A DNA stretch of 64,000 nucleotides from SIG424 sp045546695 (GTDB lineage: Bacteria; Bacillota; Clostridia; UBA1212; UBA1255). The stretch is from NCBI GenBank assembly GCA_045546695.1, contig JAZQDE010000015.1, positions 55,343 to 119,342 on the forward strand, in the 5' to 3' direction. Of the stretch, positions 1 through 8,356 are shown piece after piece (position 1 is the stretch's first letter; each line of letters starts with the position of its first letter). Both the position numbers and the translations under genes were made by a program. The notes under the pieces are model-generated. The model was not told the DNA's origin. It ran no database searches and saw nothing but the letters and a program-made list of their open reading frames with translations.

Positions 1-2837
1 ATACCTATGACATCTTTTTCCATTTTAAGAAGCTGCTGTGGCTCAAATTCAGGAATATCAGGATAATCGAATGACTTTTGTGCTGCAAGATCGTCATCCT
101 CACCAAACATATCGAATATATTAAGCTGGCCCTCCATACGATGTTTGCTGTCTGATACGGCAGATTCAAATAAATATTCAAAACAAGAAAGCAGCGACGC
201 CCTGGTTTTTCCGAATTCATCAAAACAGCCTGCCATTATAAAATGTTCTGTATGTCTCTTGTTAACCTGCGTGGTTGCCATTCTGTTGCAAAAATCTTCA
301 AGAGATCTGAATCTTCCGTTTTCAGCGCGTTCTCTTGTAATTGCATCTACAACCTGCAGACCTATATTCTTTATACCACCGAGTCCAAAATAAATTTTGC
401 CCTCATTTACTGTAAATTTACCATAGCCTTTGTTGATATCCGGCGGAAGCACCTGAATATCCATTTGTTTACACTCTGTAATATACTGGGCAACTTTTCC
501 GGGGTTGTCTATATTGCTGTTCATAAGAGCGCACATATATTCAACAGGATAATACGTTTTGAGCCATGCAGTCTCGTAACCTACTACTGCATAACACGCT
601 GCATGTGCCTTGTTGAAGGCATAGCTGGCAAAATCTGTCATCTGGTCGAAAATCTTATTGGAAATCTCTTCGCTCACACCATTTTTAAGGCCGCCCTCTA
701 CGAAATTCACGCGTTCTTTTGCCATTACATCATGCTTCTTTTTTGCCATGGCACGACGTACAAGGTCAGATTGTCCCATCGTATAACCTGCAAGGTCGCG
801 TACTATCTGCATTACCTGTTCCTGGTAAACCATACAGCCATACGTAACGTCAAGAATCGGCTTTAATTTTGGATGGAGATATTTTACATTCTGAGGGTTC
901 TTTTTATTTTCGATATACGTCGGTATCTGGTCCATCGGACCGGGCCTGTAGAGGGCAATTCCGGCGATAATATCTTCTAATGATGATGGTTCAAGCTCCA
1001 TCATAAAACGCGTCATTCCGGCACTTTCAAGCTGAAAAATACCGGATGTCTTGCCGTCTGATATTGTTTTGAAAACTGCCGGGTCGTTCATAACCATATT
1101 ATCAAAATCTACAGTTACGTTGTGTTGACTTTTCACGAGTTCAAGTGCGTCCTGAATAACAGTAAGAGTCTTCAGACCGAGAAAGTCTACCTTGAGCAAG
1201 CCGAGCTTTTCAAGTGTTGTCATCGGAAACTGCGTCACACTGCTGTCGCCCGTCTTATGAACAGGAACGTAATCTGTAACAGGATTCTTTGTAAGCACAA
1301 CGCCGGCTGCATGAGTCGATACATTTCGCGGCATACCTTCAAGCTGCATTGCAGTATCAAGTAAATCACGCATAACAGCATCAGATTCATATTTTGCCTT
1401 AAGTTCGGGAATGGTCTCTATCGCACCTTGTATTGTTGATGCTTTTCCGGGCACCATAGGTACCATTTTAGCGATTGTATCTACGTCAGCATACGGAATG
1501 TCAAGTACTCTGCCAACGTCTCTTATTGAGCCTCTGGCGGCCATTGTACCGAACGTAACAATCTGTGCTACCATGTCAGCACCGTATTTGCTAATAACGT
1601 ATTCGATAACTTCTTTACGTCTCTCATCACTGAAGTCAACGTCAAAGTCAGGCATGCTGATTCTTTCCGGATTCAGGAAACGCTCAAAAGCAAGATTATA
1701 TTTCAATGAGTCAATATTTGTTATTTTAAGGCAATACGCAACGAGACTTCCGGCGCCTGAGCCTCTGCCCGGACCTACCGTAATTCCATGGTCTTTTGCG
1801 TATTTTATAAAGTCCCACACGATGAGATAGTACTCTGCATATCCCATTTTGATTATAACGCCAAGTTCGTATTCCAACCGCTGCATTGCAACTTCAGGAA
1901 TACCTTGCGGGTATCTTACTTGCGCGCCTTCCATACACAGTTTTCTTAAATATTCAGCAGGCGTAAGACCTCCCGGAATATCAAACTGTGGCAGAACGCT
2001 TCGTCCGAATTCAATCTCAACGTTACACATGTCTGCTATTTTCACAGTATTTTCCAGTGCTTCGGGATAATCGGTGAAAAGTTCAGACATTTCCTGTGGT
2101 GATTTAAGATAAACCTGATCAGTTTCAAAACGCATTCTGTCAGTATCGGTATATTTTTTACCTGTCTGGATGCACATCAATATATCCTGCGCGCGTGCGT
2201 CTTCTTTTCTGATGAAATGCACGTCGTTTGTGGCAATCAGCGGAATACCTGTCTCTTTATGGATATTGATAAGTCCCCTGTTTACTATCATCTGCTCTTC
2301 AATATCATTGCTCTGAAGTTCAAGATAATAATTGCCTTCACCGAAAATCTCAAGAAATTCGAGTGCCGTTTTCTTTGCGCCTTCAAGGTCACCTGCGAGT
2401 ATTTTCTGCGGCACATCGCCACCGATACATGCCGAAGCACAGATGATACCTTCTGAAAATTCACGTAAAAGATTCATATCGACTCTTGGCTTGTAATAAT
2501 AGCCCTCTGTAAAGGCTTTAGAGACGATTTTCACCAGATTATGGTATCCTGTATTGTTTTTCGCAAGAAGCAGAAGATGCCCGTAATTGTTGTCAATTCC
2601 GGGCGCCTTATCAAAACGTGTACGTGGACTTGTATACACTTCACAGCCTAATATCGGCTTGATACCATTCTTTTTACATTCTTCGTAAAAATCAATTACG
2701 CCATACATTACACCATGGTCAGTGATGGCAAGACTGTGCATACCAAGCTCCGATGCAGCCTTTGCTATTTCTTTAATGCGGCATGCACCGTCGAGCAAAC
2801 TGTATTCGGTATGAACGTGAAGATGTACAAAATCCAT
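1..2837 (-). CDS. dnaE: DNA polymerase III alpha subunit (DnaE), 3' end cut by window edge
   Basis: The frame is open from an ATG at 2837 to the window edge, about 945 codons, so the C-terminal part (end of the helix-hairpin-helix, OB and tau-binding regions) is missing. The N-terminus holds a PHP domain beginning HVHTEYSLLDG (residues 6-16). The polymerase core shows PGRGSGAGSLVAYC near residue 360 and the catalytic PDFDVDF near residue 396. The third active-site Asp lies in LLKVDFLGLK near residue 551. These positions match DnaE of the E. coli type rather than PolC, because no 3'-5' exonuclease domain interrupts the PHP region. The ATG starts 2 nt after the stop of the phosphohexomutase gene, so translation is probably coupled. 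Role: replicative DNA synthesis in the cytoplasm. Confidence 0.96.
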   Translation of the reverse strand, partial: MDFVHLHVHTEYSLLDGACRIKEIAKAASELGMHSLAITDHGVMYGVIDFYEECKKNGIKPILGCEVYTSPRTRFDKAPGIDNNYGHLLLLAKNNTGYHNLVKIVSKAFTEGYYYKPRVDMNLLREFSEGIICASACIGGDVPQKILAGDLEGAKKTALEFLEIFGEGNYYLELQSNDIEEQMIVNRGLINIHKETGIPLIATNDVHFIRKEDARAQDILMCIQTGKKYTDTDRMRFETDQVYLKSPQEMSELFTDYPEALENTVKIADMCNVEIEFGRSVLPQFDIPGGLTPAEYLRKLCMEGAQVRYPQGIPEVAMQRLEYELGVIIKMGYAEYYLIVWDFIKYAKDHGITVGPGRGSGAGSLVAYCLKITNIDSLKYNLAFERFLNPERISMPDFDVDFSDERRKEVIEYVISKYGADMVAQIVTFGTMAARGSIRDVGRVLDIPYADVDTIAKMVPMVPGKASTIQGAIETIPELKAKYESDAVMRDLLDTAMQLEGMPRNVSTHAAGVVLTKNPVTDYVPVHKTGDSSVTQFPMTTLEKLGLLKVDFLGLKTLTVIQDALELVKSQHNVTVDFDNMVMNDPAVFKTISDGKTSGIFQLESAGMTRFMMELEPSSLEDIIAGIALYRPGPMDQIPTYIENKKNPQNVKYLHPKLKPILDVTYGCMVYQEQVMQIVRDLAGYTMGQSDLVRRAMAKKKHDVMAKERVNFVEGGLKNGVSEEISNKIFDQMTDFASYAFNKAHAACYAVVGYETAWLKTYYPVEYMCALMNSNIDNPGKVAQYITECKQMDIQVLPPDINKGYGKFTVNEGKIYFGLGGIKNIGLQVVDAITRERAENGRFRSLEDFCNRMATTQVNKRHTEHFIMAGCFDEFGKTRASLLSCFEYLFESAVSDSKHRMEGQLNIFDMFGEDDDLAAQKSFDYPDIPEFEPQQLLKMEKDVIG

Positions 2838-2839
2838 TA

Positions 2840-4549
2840 TTATTCTTTGTCTTTTACTATATCAAGAATAGCTGCGGCAACTTTATCTTTAAGTTGAATT
2901 GTGTTGTTGTAGGCAGCCATTTTGCTGTCGCCTTTGCCGCCGAAGTAAATCTTTACCTTCGGCTCTGTACCTGAAGGACGAACCATAAAATATCCATTAT
3001 CAAAGCTTGCGCTTACCATGTCACACTTTGGAATCTCATTGCCGTCTGCGAGCATATCTGCATAAGAAACAGGAGCAGTATCGATAATATTGCATTTTTT
3101 ATCTCTCAATGTAGCCATAAGTTCTTTTGTCTTGATAAGGCCTGACTCGCCCTTGAGTACCAATGACACCTGAATCTCATGCTGGAAGCCATATTTTTCA
3201 TAGATGCTGTCAAGAGCCTCAACAAGTGTCATGCCCTTTGCTTTATAGTAGCTTGCAGCTTCTGCCAGGTATACACATGCGCCGATAGCGTCTTTATCCT
3301 TGGCATAATTGCCGAATAAATAGCCACAGCTCTCTTCAAAGCCGAAAATAAACTTCTTGCCCTCGTTTTCTTCAAGATTGCTTGCAAGGTCACCGATATA
3401 TCTGAAACCAACCGGCACGTCACGATACATGATACCATTTGCTTCGCACATAGCTTTTGCCACTCTTGTTGAAACGATTGATGATATTACGAGTGCATTT
3501 TCAATTGATTTTTTAGCAGATACTCTTGCTGTGATTGCTCTGTCAAGCAGGATAATACCAATCTGGTTGCCTGTCAGCATCACGTAATTGCCATCCTTAT
3601 CCTTTGCAACAACACCTGCACGGTCACTGTCAGGATCTGTCGCAATCGCAATATCAGCATTCTTTTCTTTTGCCAGCGCTGTAGCAAGCTCAAGAGCTTC
3701 AGCATTTTCAGGATTTGGAACTTTTACTGTTGAAAAGTTGCCATCAGGAACCATCTGGCTGTCTACAGTATATACATTTGTGATGCCACATGCTTTAAGA
3801 CACTCAGGTACCCATTTTGCGCCGCAACCATGAAGTGGTGTGTATACAACTGAAATATTCTTTGCATTTTCAAGGAATTCTTTTTTGTTTACGATTGTCT
3901 GAAGAAGTGCATTTGAAAATGCTTTTTTAATCTGATTATCAAGAATCTTAATCTTGTTGCCCTGCTTTAAGTAGTCAAAGCTGAATGTTGCAAGCTTTGA
4001 ATAATCTTCAAAACCATTCATAATATCAGAGATTGCTTTGCATGCGTCAGGACCGAGCTGCGCGCCGTCACTGCCGTATACCTTGTATCCGTTGTACTGC
4101 TTCGGATTGTGGCTGGCTGTAATCATAACACCTGCTGCGCACTTGAACTTTGTAATTGAATATGAGAGCACCGGTACCGGGCAAATCTCAGGATGCATAA
4201 GTGTCTTTATCTCATAACCTGCGAAGATTGACGCTGCCTCCATTGCGAATTCTTTTGAAAAATTCCTGCTGTCATATCCGATAACAATACCTGCCTGGCG
4301 TGCCTGCGCGCCAAGATTTGAAATATATGTTGCAACTGCATGGCTTACTTTTCTGACTACGTATAAATTGATTCTGTTAGTACCGGCTCCGATTACACCT
4401 CTGATGCCGGCTGTACCAAAGTCAAGTTCTCTGTAGAATCTGTCTCTGATAGCTTCCGGATCGTTTTCTATAGCCGTGAGCTCATCCCTTGTTTTTTTAT
4501 CAAAATAATAACCTGTCTTCCATTGTTTGTAAGTAGCCATTATATCCAT
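2840..4549 (-). CDS. pgcA: Phospho-sugar mutase (alpha-phosphoglucomutase type)
   Basis: This 569-residue protein has the order of the alpha-D-phosphohexomutase superfamily. The phosphoserine loop TASHNPK is at residues 144-150, the metal loop DPDSDR at 305-310, and the phosphate-binding RPSGTEPK near 530. Length and motifs fit the Firmicutes PgcA branch, which interconverts glucose-1-phosphate and glucose-6-phosphate. A phosphomannomutase activity cannot be excluded from motifs alone. The first ATG is chosen because AAGGAGA (4558-4564) lies 8 nt upstream. The gene has its own TTGATT-N17-TATAAT promoter inside the end of rimI and is followed at 2 nt by dnaE. It links galactose and glucose entry (galK and the ROK kinase nearby) to glycolysis and cell-wall precursors. 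Confidence 0.92.
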   Translation of the reverse strand: MDIMATYKQWKTGYYFDKKTRDELTAIENDPEAIRDRFYRELDFGTAGIRGVIGAGTNRINLYVVRKVSHAVATYISNLGAQARQAGIVIGYDSRNFSKEFAMEAASIFAGYEIKTLMHPEICPVPVLSYSITKFKCAAGVMITASHNPKQYNGYKVYGSDGAQLGPDACKAISDIMNGFEDYSKLATFSFDYLKQGNKIKILDNQIKKAFSNALLQTIVNKKEFLENAKNISVVYTPLHGCGAKWVPECLKACGITNVYTVDSQMVPDGNFSTVKVPNPENAEALELATALAKEKNADIAIATDPDSDRAGVVAKDKDGNYVMLTGNQIGIILLDRAITARVSAKKSIENALVISSIVSTRVAKAMCEANGIMYRDVPVGFRYIGDLASNLEENEGKKFIFGFEESCGYLFGNYAKDKDAIGACVYLAEAASYYKAKGMTLVEALDSIYEKYGFQHEIQVSLVLKGESGLIKTKELMATLRDKKCNIIDTAPVSYADMLADGNEIPKCDMVSASFDNGYFMVRPSGTEPKVKIYFGGKGDSKMAAYNNTIQLKDKVAAAILDIVKDKE

Positions 4550-4584
4550 GCAATATCTCTCCTTTTGTTTTTCTCTGATTTTTT

Positions 4585-4613
4585 ATTATACGATATTTTC
4601 ACTGTAAAATCAA
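4585..4613 (-). promoter_or_regulatory. Predicted housekeeping promoter for pgm-dnaE
   Basis: On the minus strand, TTGATT (4608-4613) and TATAAT (4585-4590) are separated by 17 bp. The -35 lies in the last codons of rimI and the -10 lies just after its stop. It would allow pgm-dnaE to be transcribed separately from the ribosomal-protein operon. Confidence 0.7.
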
Positions 4614-5042
4614 ACGCATATTAACGGCATCCGTATATGTTCCGTCAGGATGTTTATAATATTTTTCGCGTATGTTCAGTGTATCAAAACCTGCTTTTTT
4701 ATATAGTTCTATAGCCGGTACGTTGTTTATGTCAACCTCAAGCAAAATCTCCTGCGCTGTCACGAGATTATTTTTCATCTCATCAATAAGCTTCATGCCA
4801 AGGCCTTTTTTTCTGTATTCCGGCATAACTGCAATCCTGAGAATCTCTGCAGATTCAAATAATTCTCTGTAGCTGATATAGCCTGCAGTTTCTTTTTCAT
4901 CATATATGATATACACATGTGAAAAGTTATTTGAGTATTCAAACTCAAGCATTTGTATGCCCCACGCATCGTCAAAACACGTTTTTTCTATCTTTTCAAT
5001 ATATTCAAGTTCGTTTTTGTCTGATACTTTCTTGATTGTCAT
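4599..5042 (-). CDS. rimI: GNAT N-acetyltransferase RimI-like
   Basis: A 147-residue single-domain GNAT acetyltransferase. The acetyl-CoA pyrophosphate loop RKKGLG (residues 77-82) follows the beta strand EILRIAVMPEY, and the second half ends in AIELYKKAGFDTLNIREKYY, the usual alpha4/beta6-7 signature of the RimI branch. RimI acetylates the N-terminal residue of ribosomal protein S18. The assignment rests on the tsaE-tsaB-rimI gene order, which is widespread in Firmicutes. It overlaps the tsaB stop by 4 nt (ATGA), so it is translationally coupled. Its TGA stop sits inside a GTGAAAA word that recurs across the window. Confidence 0.88.
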   Translation of the reverse strand: MTIKKVSDKNELEYIEKIEKTCFDDAWGIQMLEFEYSNNFSHVYIIYDEKETAGYISYRELFESAEILRIAVMPEYRKKGLGMKLIDEMKNNLVTAQEILLEVDINNVPAIELYKKAGFDTLNIREKYYKHPDGTYTDAVNMRLILQ

Positions 5043-5743
5043 ATTTCTGAATTGTATTTTTTCATGTAATTTACGCCGAGAGCTTCACCTGTGAAAAGTG
5101 TCTTATCTTCAGCATTGTTGTACAAATTCTGTGCAATCTTAGCAACGCAAAGAGCGTCCGGATATATAGAATCTTTATAATCAATACTAAAATCTTTCAG
5201 CTTTTCGTTAATAATGGCTTTGTTTGCATCCGTTACTCCGTCTCCGGTGAAAAGAAGGCGGCTGTTTTCCGGAAATTCTGCCAGGATATGGTCGCAAAGT
5301 TCGTCTGTTGATAATGCTGTATGTGTGAAAATAAGCTCCCCGTTTTTGTAGCAAGCGGCATATACGCGTGTGTTTCTTGCATCAATAAGAGGAATCACAA
5401 TAGCGTCGTTGTTATCGGTACATGCAAATGCGAGCGCATCTAACGTATTTACTCCGACGAGCGGAATATCTGATACGTAAGCAAATGTTTTTGCAGTAAC
5501 AACACCGATACGAAGCCCTGTATAAGAGCCGGGGCCGTTTGTAACTGCAATCATGTCAACGTCTTCGATCGTAGCGCCTGTTTCTGTAAATGATTTGTCT
5601 ATAAGGGGCATAAGCTTTACAGAATGTGTTTTATTGTCACATTCTGTAAACTCTGACAATAAAGAATCACCTGAAACAAGGCCGCATGATGTGGTCTTGC
5701 ACGAGGTATCTATTGTCATTATCAGGAATTTATCTTTGAACAA
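5039..5743 (-). CDS. tsaB: tRNA threonylcarbamoyladenosine biosynthesis protein TsaB
   Basis: A 234-residue ASKHA-fold protein with an IDTSCKTTSCGL start (residues 11-22) and the diagnostic NGPGSYTGLRIG loop (69-80). TsaB is the catalytically inactive partner that forms TsaD-TsaB-TsaE, which makes the t6A37 modification on ANN-decoding tRNAs. tsaE lies directly upstream (its stop abuts this ATG) and rimI overlaps downstream. tsaD is not in this window. The YeaZ-type length (about 220-235 aa) fits. Confidence 0.95.
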   Translation of the reverse strand: MFKDKFLIMTIDTSCKTTSCGLVSGDSLLSEFTECDNKTHSVKLMPLIDKSFTETGATIEDVDMIAVTNGPGSYTGLRIGVVTAKTFAYVSDIPLVGVNTLDALAFACTDNNDAIVIPLIDARNTRVYAACYKNGELIFTHTALSTDELCDHILAEFPENSRLLFTGDGVTDANKAIINEKLKDFSIDYKDSIYPDALCVAKIAQNLYNNAEDKTLFTGEALGVNYMKKYNSEI

Positions 5744-6184
5744 TTATAAGTCAACTCCGTCAATATTAATTACTCGCCTGGTCGGGCTGATGTCGTCACA
5801 TCTGTGAATATTCACCCTGATTATTCTGGATGAATATATATCATGAAGCTCCGGAATATTCTCGCTCCATTCTATAACACTTATTGCATCCTGATCCATG
5901 TATTCGTCAAAACCAATATTTTCCAGGTCATCAAACGTTTCCAAACGATATAAATCAAAATGCAAAAGCAGAATGCTGTCTGATCTATACTCATTGACAA
6001 TTGTAAAAGTTGGGCTGGTGATTACATCACCAATGCCCAACGCTTTTGCAATGCCTTTTGTGAAATGCGTCTTACCTGCGCCAAGATTACCATCGAGGCA
6101 TATGATATCGCCGCTTTTCACGGATAAACCAAGCATCCTGCCATATTCTTCTGTCTGTAATTCAGAGTCAGAAACAAATTGCAT
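5744..6184 (-). CDS. tsaE: tRNA threonylcarbamoyladenosine biosynthesis ATPase TsaE
   Basis: A small P-loop ATPase (146 aa) with Walker A GNLGAGKTHF at residues 32-41, followed by SPTFTIVNEY and a HFDLYRL box typical of the YjeE family. It energises t6A synthesis together with TsaB and TsaD. The ATG at 6184 is preferred over a TTG two codons earlier (6190). The ribosome binding site is weak (AAGAGA in the end of rpsI), so coupling to rpsI, whose stop ends at 6191, is likely. It is the third gene of the rplM-rpsI-tsaE-tsaB-rimI operon. Confidence 0.94.
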   Translation of the reverse strand: MQFVSDSELQTEEYGRMLGLSVKSGDIICLDGNLGAGKTHFTKGIAKALGIGDVITSPTFTIVNEYRSDSILLLHFDLYRLETFDDLENIGFDEYMDQDAISVIEWSENIPELHDIYSSRIIRVNIHRCDDISPTRRVINIDGVDL

Positions 6185-6190
6185 ATGCAA

Positions 6191-6580
6191 TTATCTCTTG
6201 CTGAACTGAGGAGCACGTCTGGCTTTTTTGAGACCGTATTTCTTTCTTTCTTTCATTCTCTGGTCTCTTGTGAGGTAGCCTGCCTGCTTTAATGCAGGAC
6301 GGAGTGTCTCATCATATTCAATAAGTGCACGTGCGATACCATGTCTGATAGCGCCTGCCTGACCTGTGAATCCGCCACCTGATACATTGCAGATAACGTC
6401 AAACTTAGCTTCTGTGTTTGTAGCAGCAAAAGGCTGGTTTACAATAATCTTTAATGTCTCTAATCCAAAATATTCATCGATAGATCTGTCATTGATTGTA
6501 ACAACGCCAGTACCTGCCATGATTCTTACTCTTGCAACTGACTTCTTTCTACGTCCTGTGCCGATATACTGTTCTGCCAT
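6191..6580 (-). CDS. rpsI: 30S ribosomal protein S9
   Basis: A 129-residue protein with the S9 beginning YIGTGRRKKSVARVR, the central GGGFTGQAGAIRHGIARAL stretch and the invariant basic tail ending in FSKR that reaches the ribosomal P site. GGAGG lies 8 nt before the ATG. It is paired with rplM, the usual L13-S9 operon in bacteria. Confidence 0.98.
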   Translation of the reverse strand: MAEQYIGTGRRKKSVARVRIMAGTGVVTINDRSIDEYFGLETLKIIVNQPFAATNTEAKFDVICNVSGGGFTGQAGAIRHGIARALIEYDETLRPALKQAGYLTRDQRMKERKKYGLKKARRAPQFSKR

Positions 6581-6599
6581 AATCTGTACCTCCGGTCAA

Positions 6600-7037
6600 T
6601 CAAAACTCATATACTTCAGGCTTCTGAGCTTGGTTAACGTGCTCGCTACCTGCGTATACTTTAAGTTTCTTAAACATTGCATCACCCAAAGCATTCTTTG
6701 GAAGCATGCCTCTAACTGCTGCTTCTACAGGATATGTGGGATGCTTTACAAGCATGTTCTTGTAATTAACTTCTTTAAGTCCACCCGGATAACCTGTGTG
6801 ATGACGATATAATTTCTTATTGTATTTATTGCCTGTAAGTGCAACTTCTGCAGCATTAATAACAATTACGAAATCACCTGTGTCAAGGTTAGGTGTATAT
6901 GTGGGCTTTCTCTTGCCCATAAGAAGCATAGCAACTTCTGTTGAAAGTCTGCCAAGTGTCTTACCTTTAGCATCGATTATATACCATTTTTTGTTTGAAG
7001 GATTGATTGCTTCACCGTTTGGTACATATGTTTTCAT
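6600..7037 (-). CDS. rplM: 50S ribosomal protein L13
   Basis: A 145-residue L13 with WYIIDAKGKTLGRLST near the N-terminus, GDFVIVINA in the middle and the VRGMLPKNALG block. The start at 7037 (MKTYVPNGE) is chosen over an in-frame ATG 63 nt upstream. GGAGG (7045-7049) lies 7 nt before it, the length fits the family (about 142-147), and the upstream ATG would place the predicted promoter inside the coding sequence. First gene of the operon that continues to rpsI and tsaE. Confidence 0.98.
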   Translation of the reverse strand: MKTYVPNGEAINPSNKKWYIIDAKGKTLGRLSTEVAMLLMGKRKPTYTPNLDTGDFVIVINAAEVALTGNKYNKKLYRHHTGYPGGLKEVNYKNMLVKHPTYPVEAAVRGMLPKNALGDAMFKKLKVYAGSEHVNQAQKPEVYEF

Positions 7038-7062
7038 ATAAAAACCTCCGTAATTAATTCTT

Positions 7063-7079
7063 GTCGCCTTTTTGACGAC
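7063..7079 (-). other. Hairpin at the 5' end of the rplM leader
   Basis: On the minus strand GTCGTC and GGCGAC pair around an AAAAA loop (6 bp, one G-T pair). It sits at the predicted transcription start and about 25 nt before the rplM start codon. L13 is known to be autoregulated through leader structures in some Firmicutes. Whether this short hairpin is such a site or a simple 5' stabiliser cannot be told. Confidence 0.45.
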
Positions 7080-7085
7080 TGGCGT

Positions 7086-7114
7086 ATTGTAACGCATCAA
7101 AAGTGTTATGTCAA
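7086..7114 (-). promoter_or_regulatory. Strong predicted promoter for rplM-rpsI operon
   Basis: On the minus strand TTGACA (7109-7114) and TACAAT (7086-7091) are separated by 17 bp. The -35 is perfect and the -10 has one mismatch to the sigma-A consensus. The start of transcription would be near 7079, giving a leader of about 40 nt. Confidence 0.85.
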
Positions 7115-7149
7115 CATCAAATTGCCGTATTTTAAGAATATATCACTCG

Positions 7150-7218
7150 TACGCTTTATTTCTCTCGTTTTTTCTCTTTTTCTCTCAATTTCTCGCATTT
7201 CATTTCACTTTTTTTGTC
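7150..7218. other. Pyrimidine-rich tract between divergent promoters
   Basis: The plus strand is almost pure C/T, with repeated TTTCTCTC/TTTCTC words. It lies between the rplM promoter and the ROK kinase promoter. No gene is seen. It may be a spacer with altered helix properties; no protein site is recognised. Confidence 0.5.
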
Positions 7219-7251
7219 ATGATTTGTTATTGGCCATGTTTTTACAGCACA

Positions 7252-7279
7252 TTGAATAATTATCTGTTTATGGTATAAT
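7252..7279 (+). promoter_or_regulatory. Predicted promoter for the ROK kinase
   Basis: TTGAAT (7252-7257) and TATAAT (7274-7279) are separated by 16 bp on the plus strand. The kinase start codon lies about 40 nt downstream. Confidence 0.7.
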
Positions 7280-7320
7280 ATTTGCCAATAAATAACATAT
7301 GTACAGGAGGAATTGTTGTT

Positions 7321-8262
7321 ATGTATAGAATTGGTATTGACATAGGCGGCACAAATCTTGCTTACGGTCTTGTAAGTGAAGACGGCACGCTTATTAAAAA
7401 GGTATCATATCCCGTTGATTCTACAATGGATGACGTTTCAATTGCAAAATGTATGGCTGAAACAGCTGTAAGCTTTATTGCTGAGTGTGGCATTTCACAG
7501 GAGGATGTTATTTCAATCGGACTTGGTGTTCCGGGTGTTTGCGACGATGCAAAAGGCGTAATTGTTTACACTGTAAATATGCCCTTCCGCAAGACAAATA
7601 TTGGTAAGATTTTCAAGGAATATACTTCTATTCCGATCCATATGGCAAATGATGCAAATTGTGCTGCACTCGGTGAGGCTTTGTGCGGCGGCGCAAAAGG
7701 ACACAAGACTTCTGTTACGATTACTTTAGGTACAGGCGTCGGCGGCGGTATTATTATTGATGGCAAAATTTATGTTGGTGGCAATGGTGCTGCCGGCGAG
7801 CTCGGACATATGGTAATCCGTGCCAAGGGTGAAAAGTGTTCTTGCGGCAGACGCGGATGTATTGAGGCATATGCTTCTGCAACAGGTATTATCAGAGATA
7901 CTAAAAAAATGGCTGAAAAGCATCCTGAATCTATTATCAACCAGTTGGTTGACGGAGACCTTTCAAAGGTTTCAGGCAAGACTGCTTTTGATGCTATGCG
8001 TGCCGGAGATAAATGGGGTAAAAAAGTTGTTGATGACTATATTAAATATCTTGGCGAAGGCGTTATCAACTATATCAATATTTTCCAGCCTGACATTATT
8101 CTTCTCGGCGGCGGTATTTCTAAAGAAGGAGATACTTTGCTCAAACCGCTTCGCAGATACGTATTCAGATATGCTTATGGAAGCAAATTCTTAAAGCGTG
8201 CGAAGATTGAGTGTGCTACACTCGGAAATGATGCAGGTATTGTCGGAGCAGCAATGCTGTAA
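7321..8262 (+). CDS. glcK: ROK family glucokinase
   Basis: A 313-residue sugar kinase of the ROK family. The N-terminal phosphate loop DIGGTN is at residues 7-12, the central GTGVGGG at 137-143, and the sugar and zinc site GELGH (159-163) plus CSCGRRGC (173-180) supplies the usual His and three Cys zinc ligands. There is no N-terminal winged-helix DNA-binding domain, so it is an enzyme rather than a ROK repressor. Glucose is the likely substrate; fructose or N-acetylmannosamine kinases share these motifs. The ATG at 7321 is used because AGGAGG (7305-7310) is 10 nt upstream. It is monocistronic, with its own promoter and terminator, and is one of only two plus-strand genes here. Confidence 0.92.
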   Translation: MYRIGIDIGGTNLAYGLVSEDGTLIKKVSYPVDSTMDDVSIAKCMAETAVSFIAECGISQEDVISIGLGVPGVCDDAKGVIVYTVNMPFRKTNIGKIFKEYTSIPIHMANDANCAALGEALCGGAKGHKTSVTITLGTGVGGGIIIDGKIYVGGNGAAGELGHMVIRAKGEKCSCGRRGCIEAYASATGIIRDTKKMAEKHPESIINQLVDGDLSKVSGKTAFDAMRAGDKWGKKVVDDYIKYLGEGVINYINIFQPDIILLGGGISKEGDTLLKPLRRYVFRYAYGSKFLKRAKIECATLGNDAGIVGAAML

Positions 8263-8294
8263 AAAACAATCGGCGTTCAAAATAATGAACGCCG
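8261..8294 (-). terminator. Intrinsic terminator for the 8355-10298 gene
   Basis: A perfect 9-bp stem (CGGCGTTCA at 8271-8279, TGAACGCCG at 8286-8294) with a 6-nt loop. Read on the minus strand it is followed by ATTGTTTTTT. It abuts the stop codon of the opposing kinase gene. Confidence 0.75.
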
Positions 8295-8324
8295 AAACAA
8301 TTAATTAAAAAGTACATTTTTTTG

Positions 8325-8356
8325 ATACTGTTAAGAATACTTAACAGTATTTTTTT
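8325..8356 (+). terminator. Intrinsic terminator for the ROK kinase
   Basis: A perfect 11-bp stem (8325-8335 with 8340-8350), AATA loop, then six T on the plus strand (8351-8356). The T-tract runs into the stop codon of the convergent gene at 8355. Confidence 0.85.

Noticed and set aside
243..866. 207-codon open frame on plus opposite dnaE
   Set aside because: It is antisense to well-conserved DnaE motifs, has no ribosome binding site and no recognisable domain; a shadow frame.
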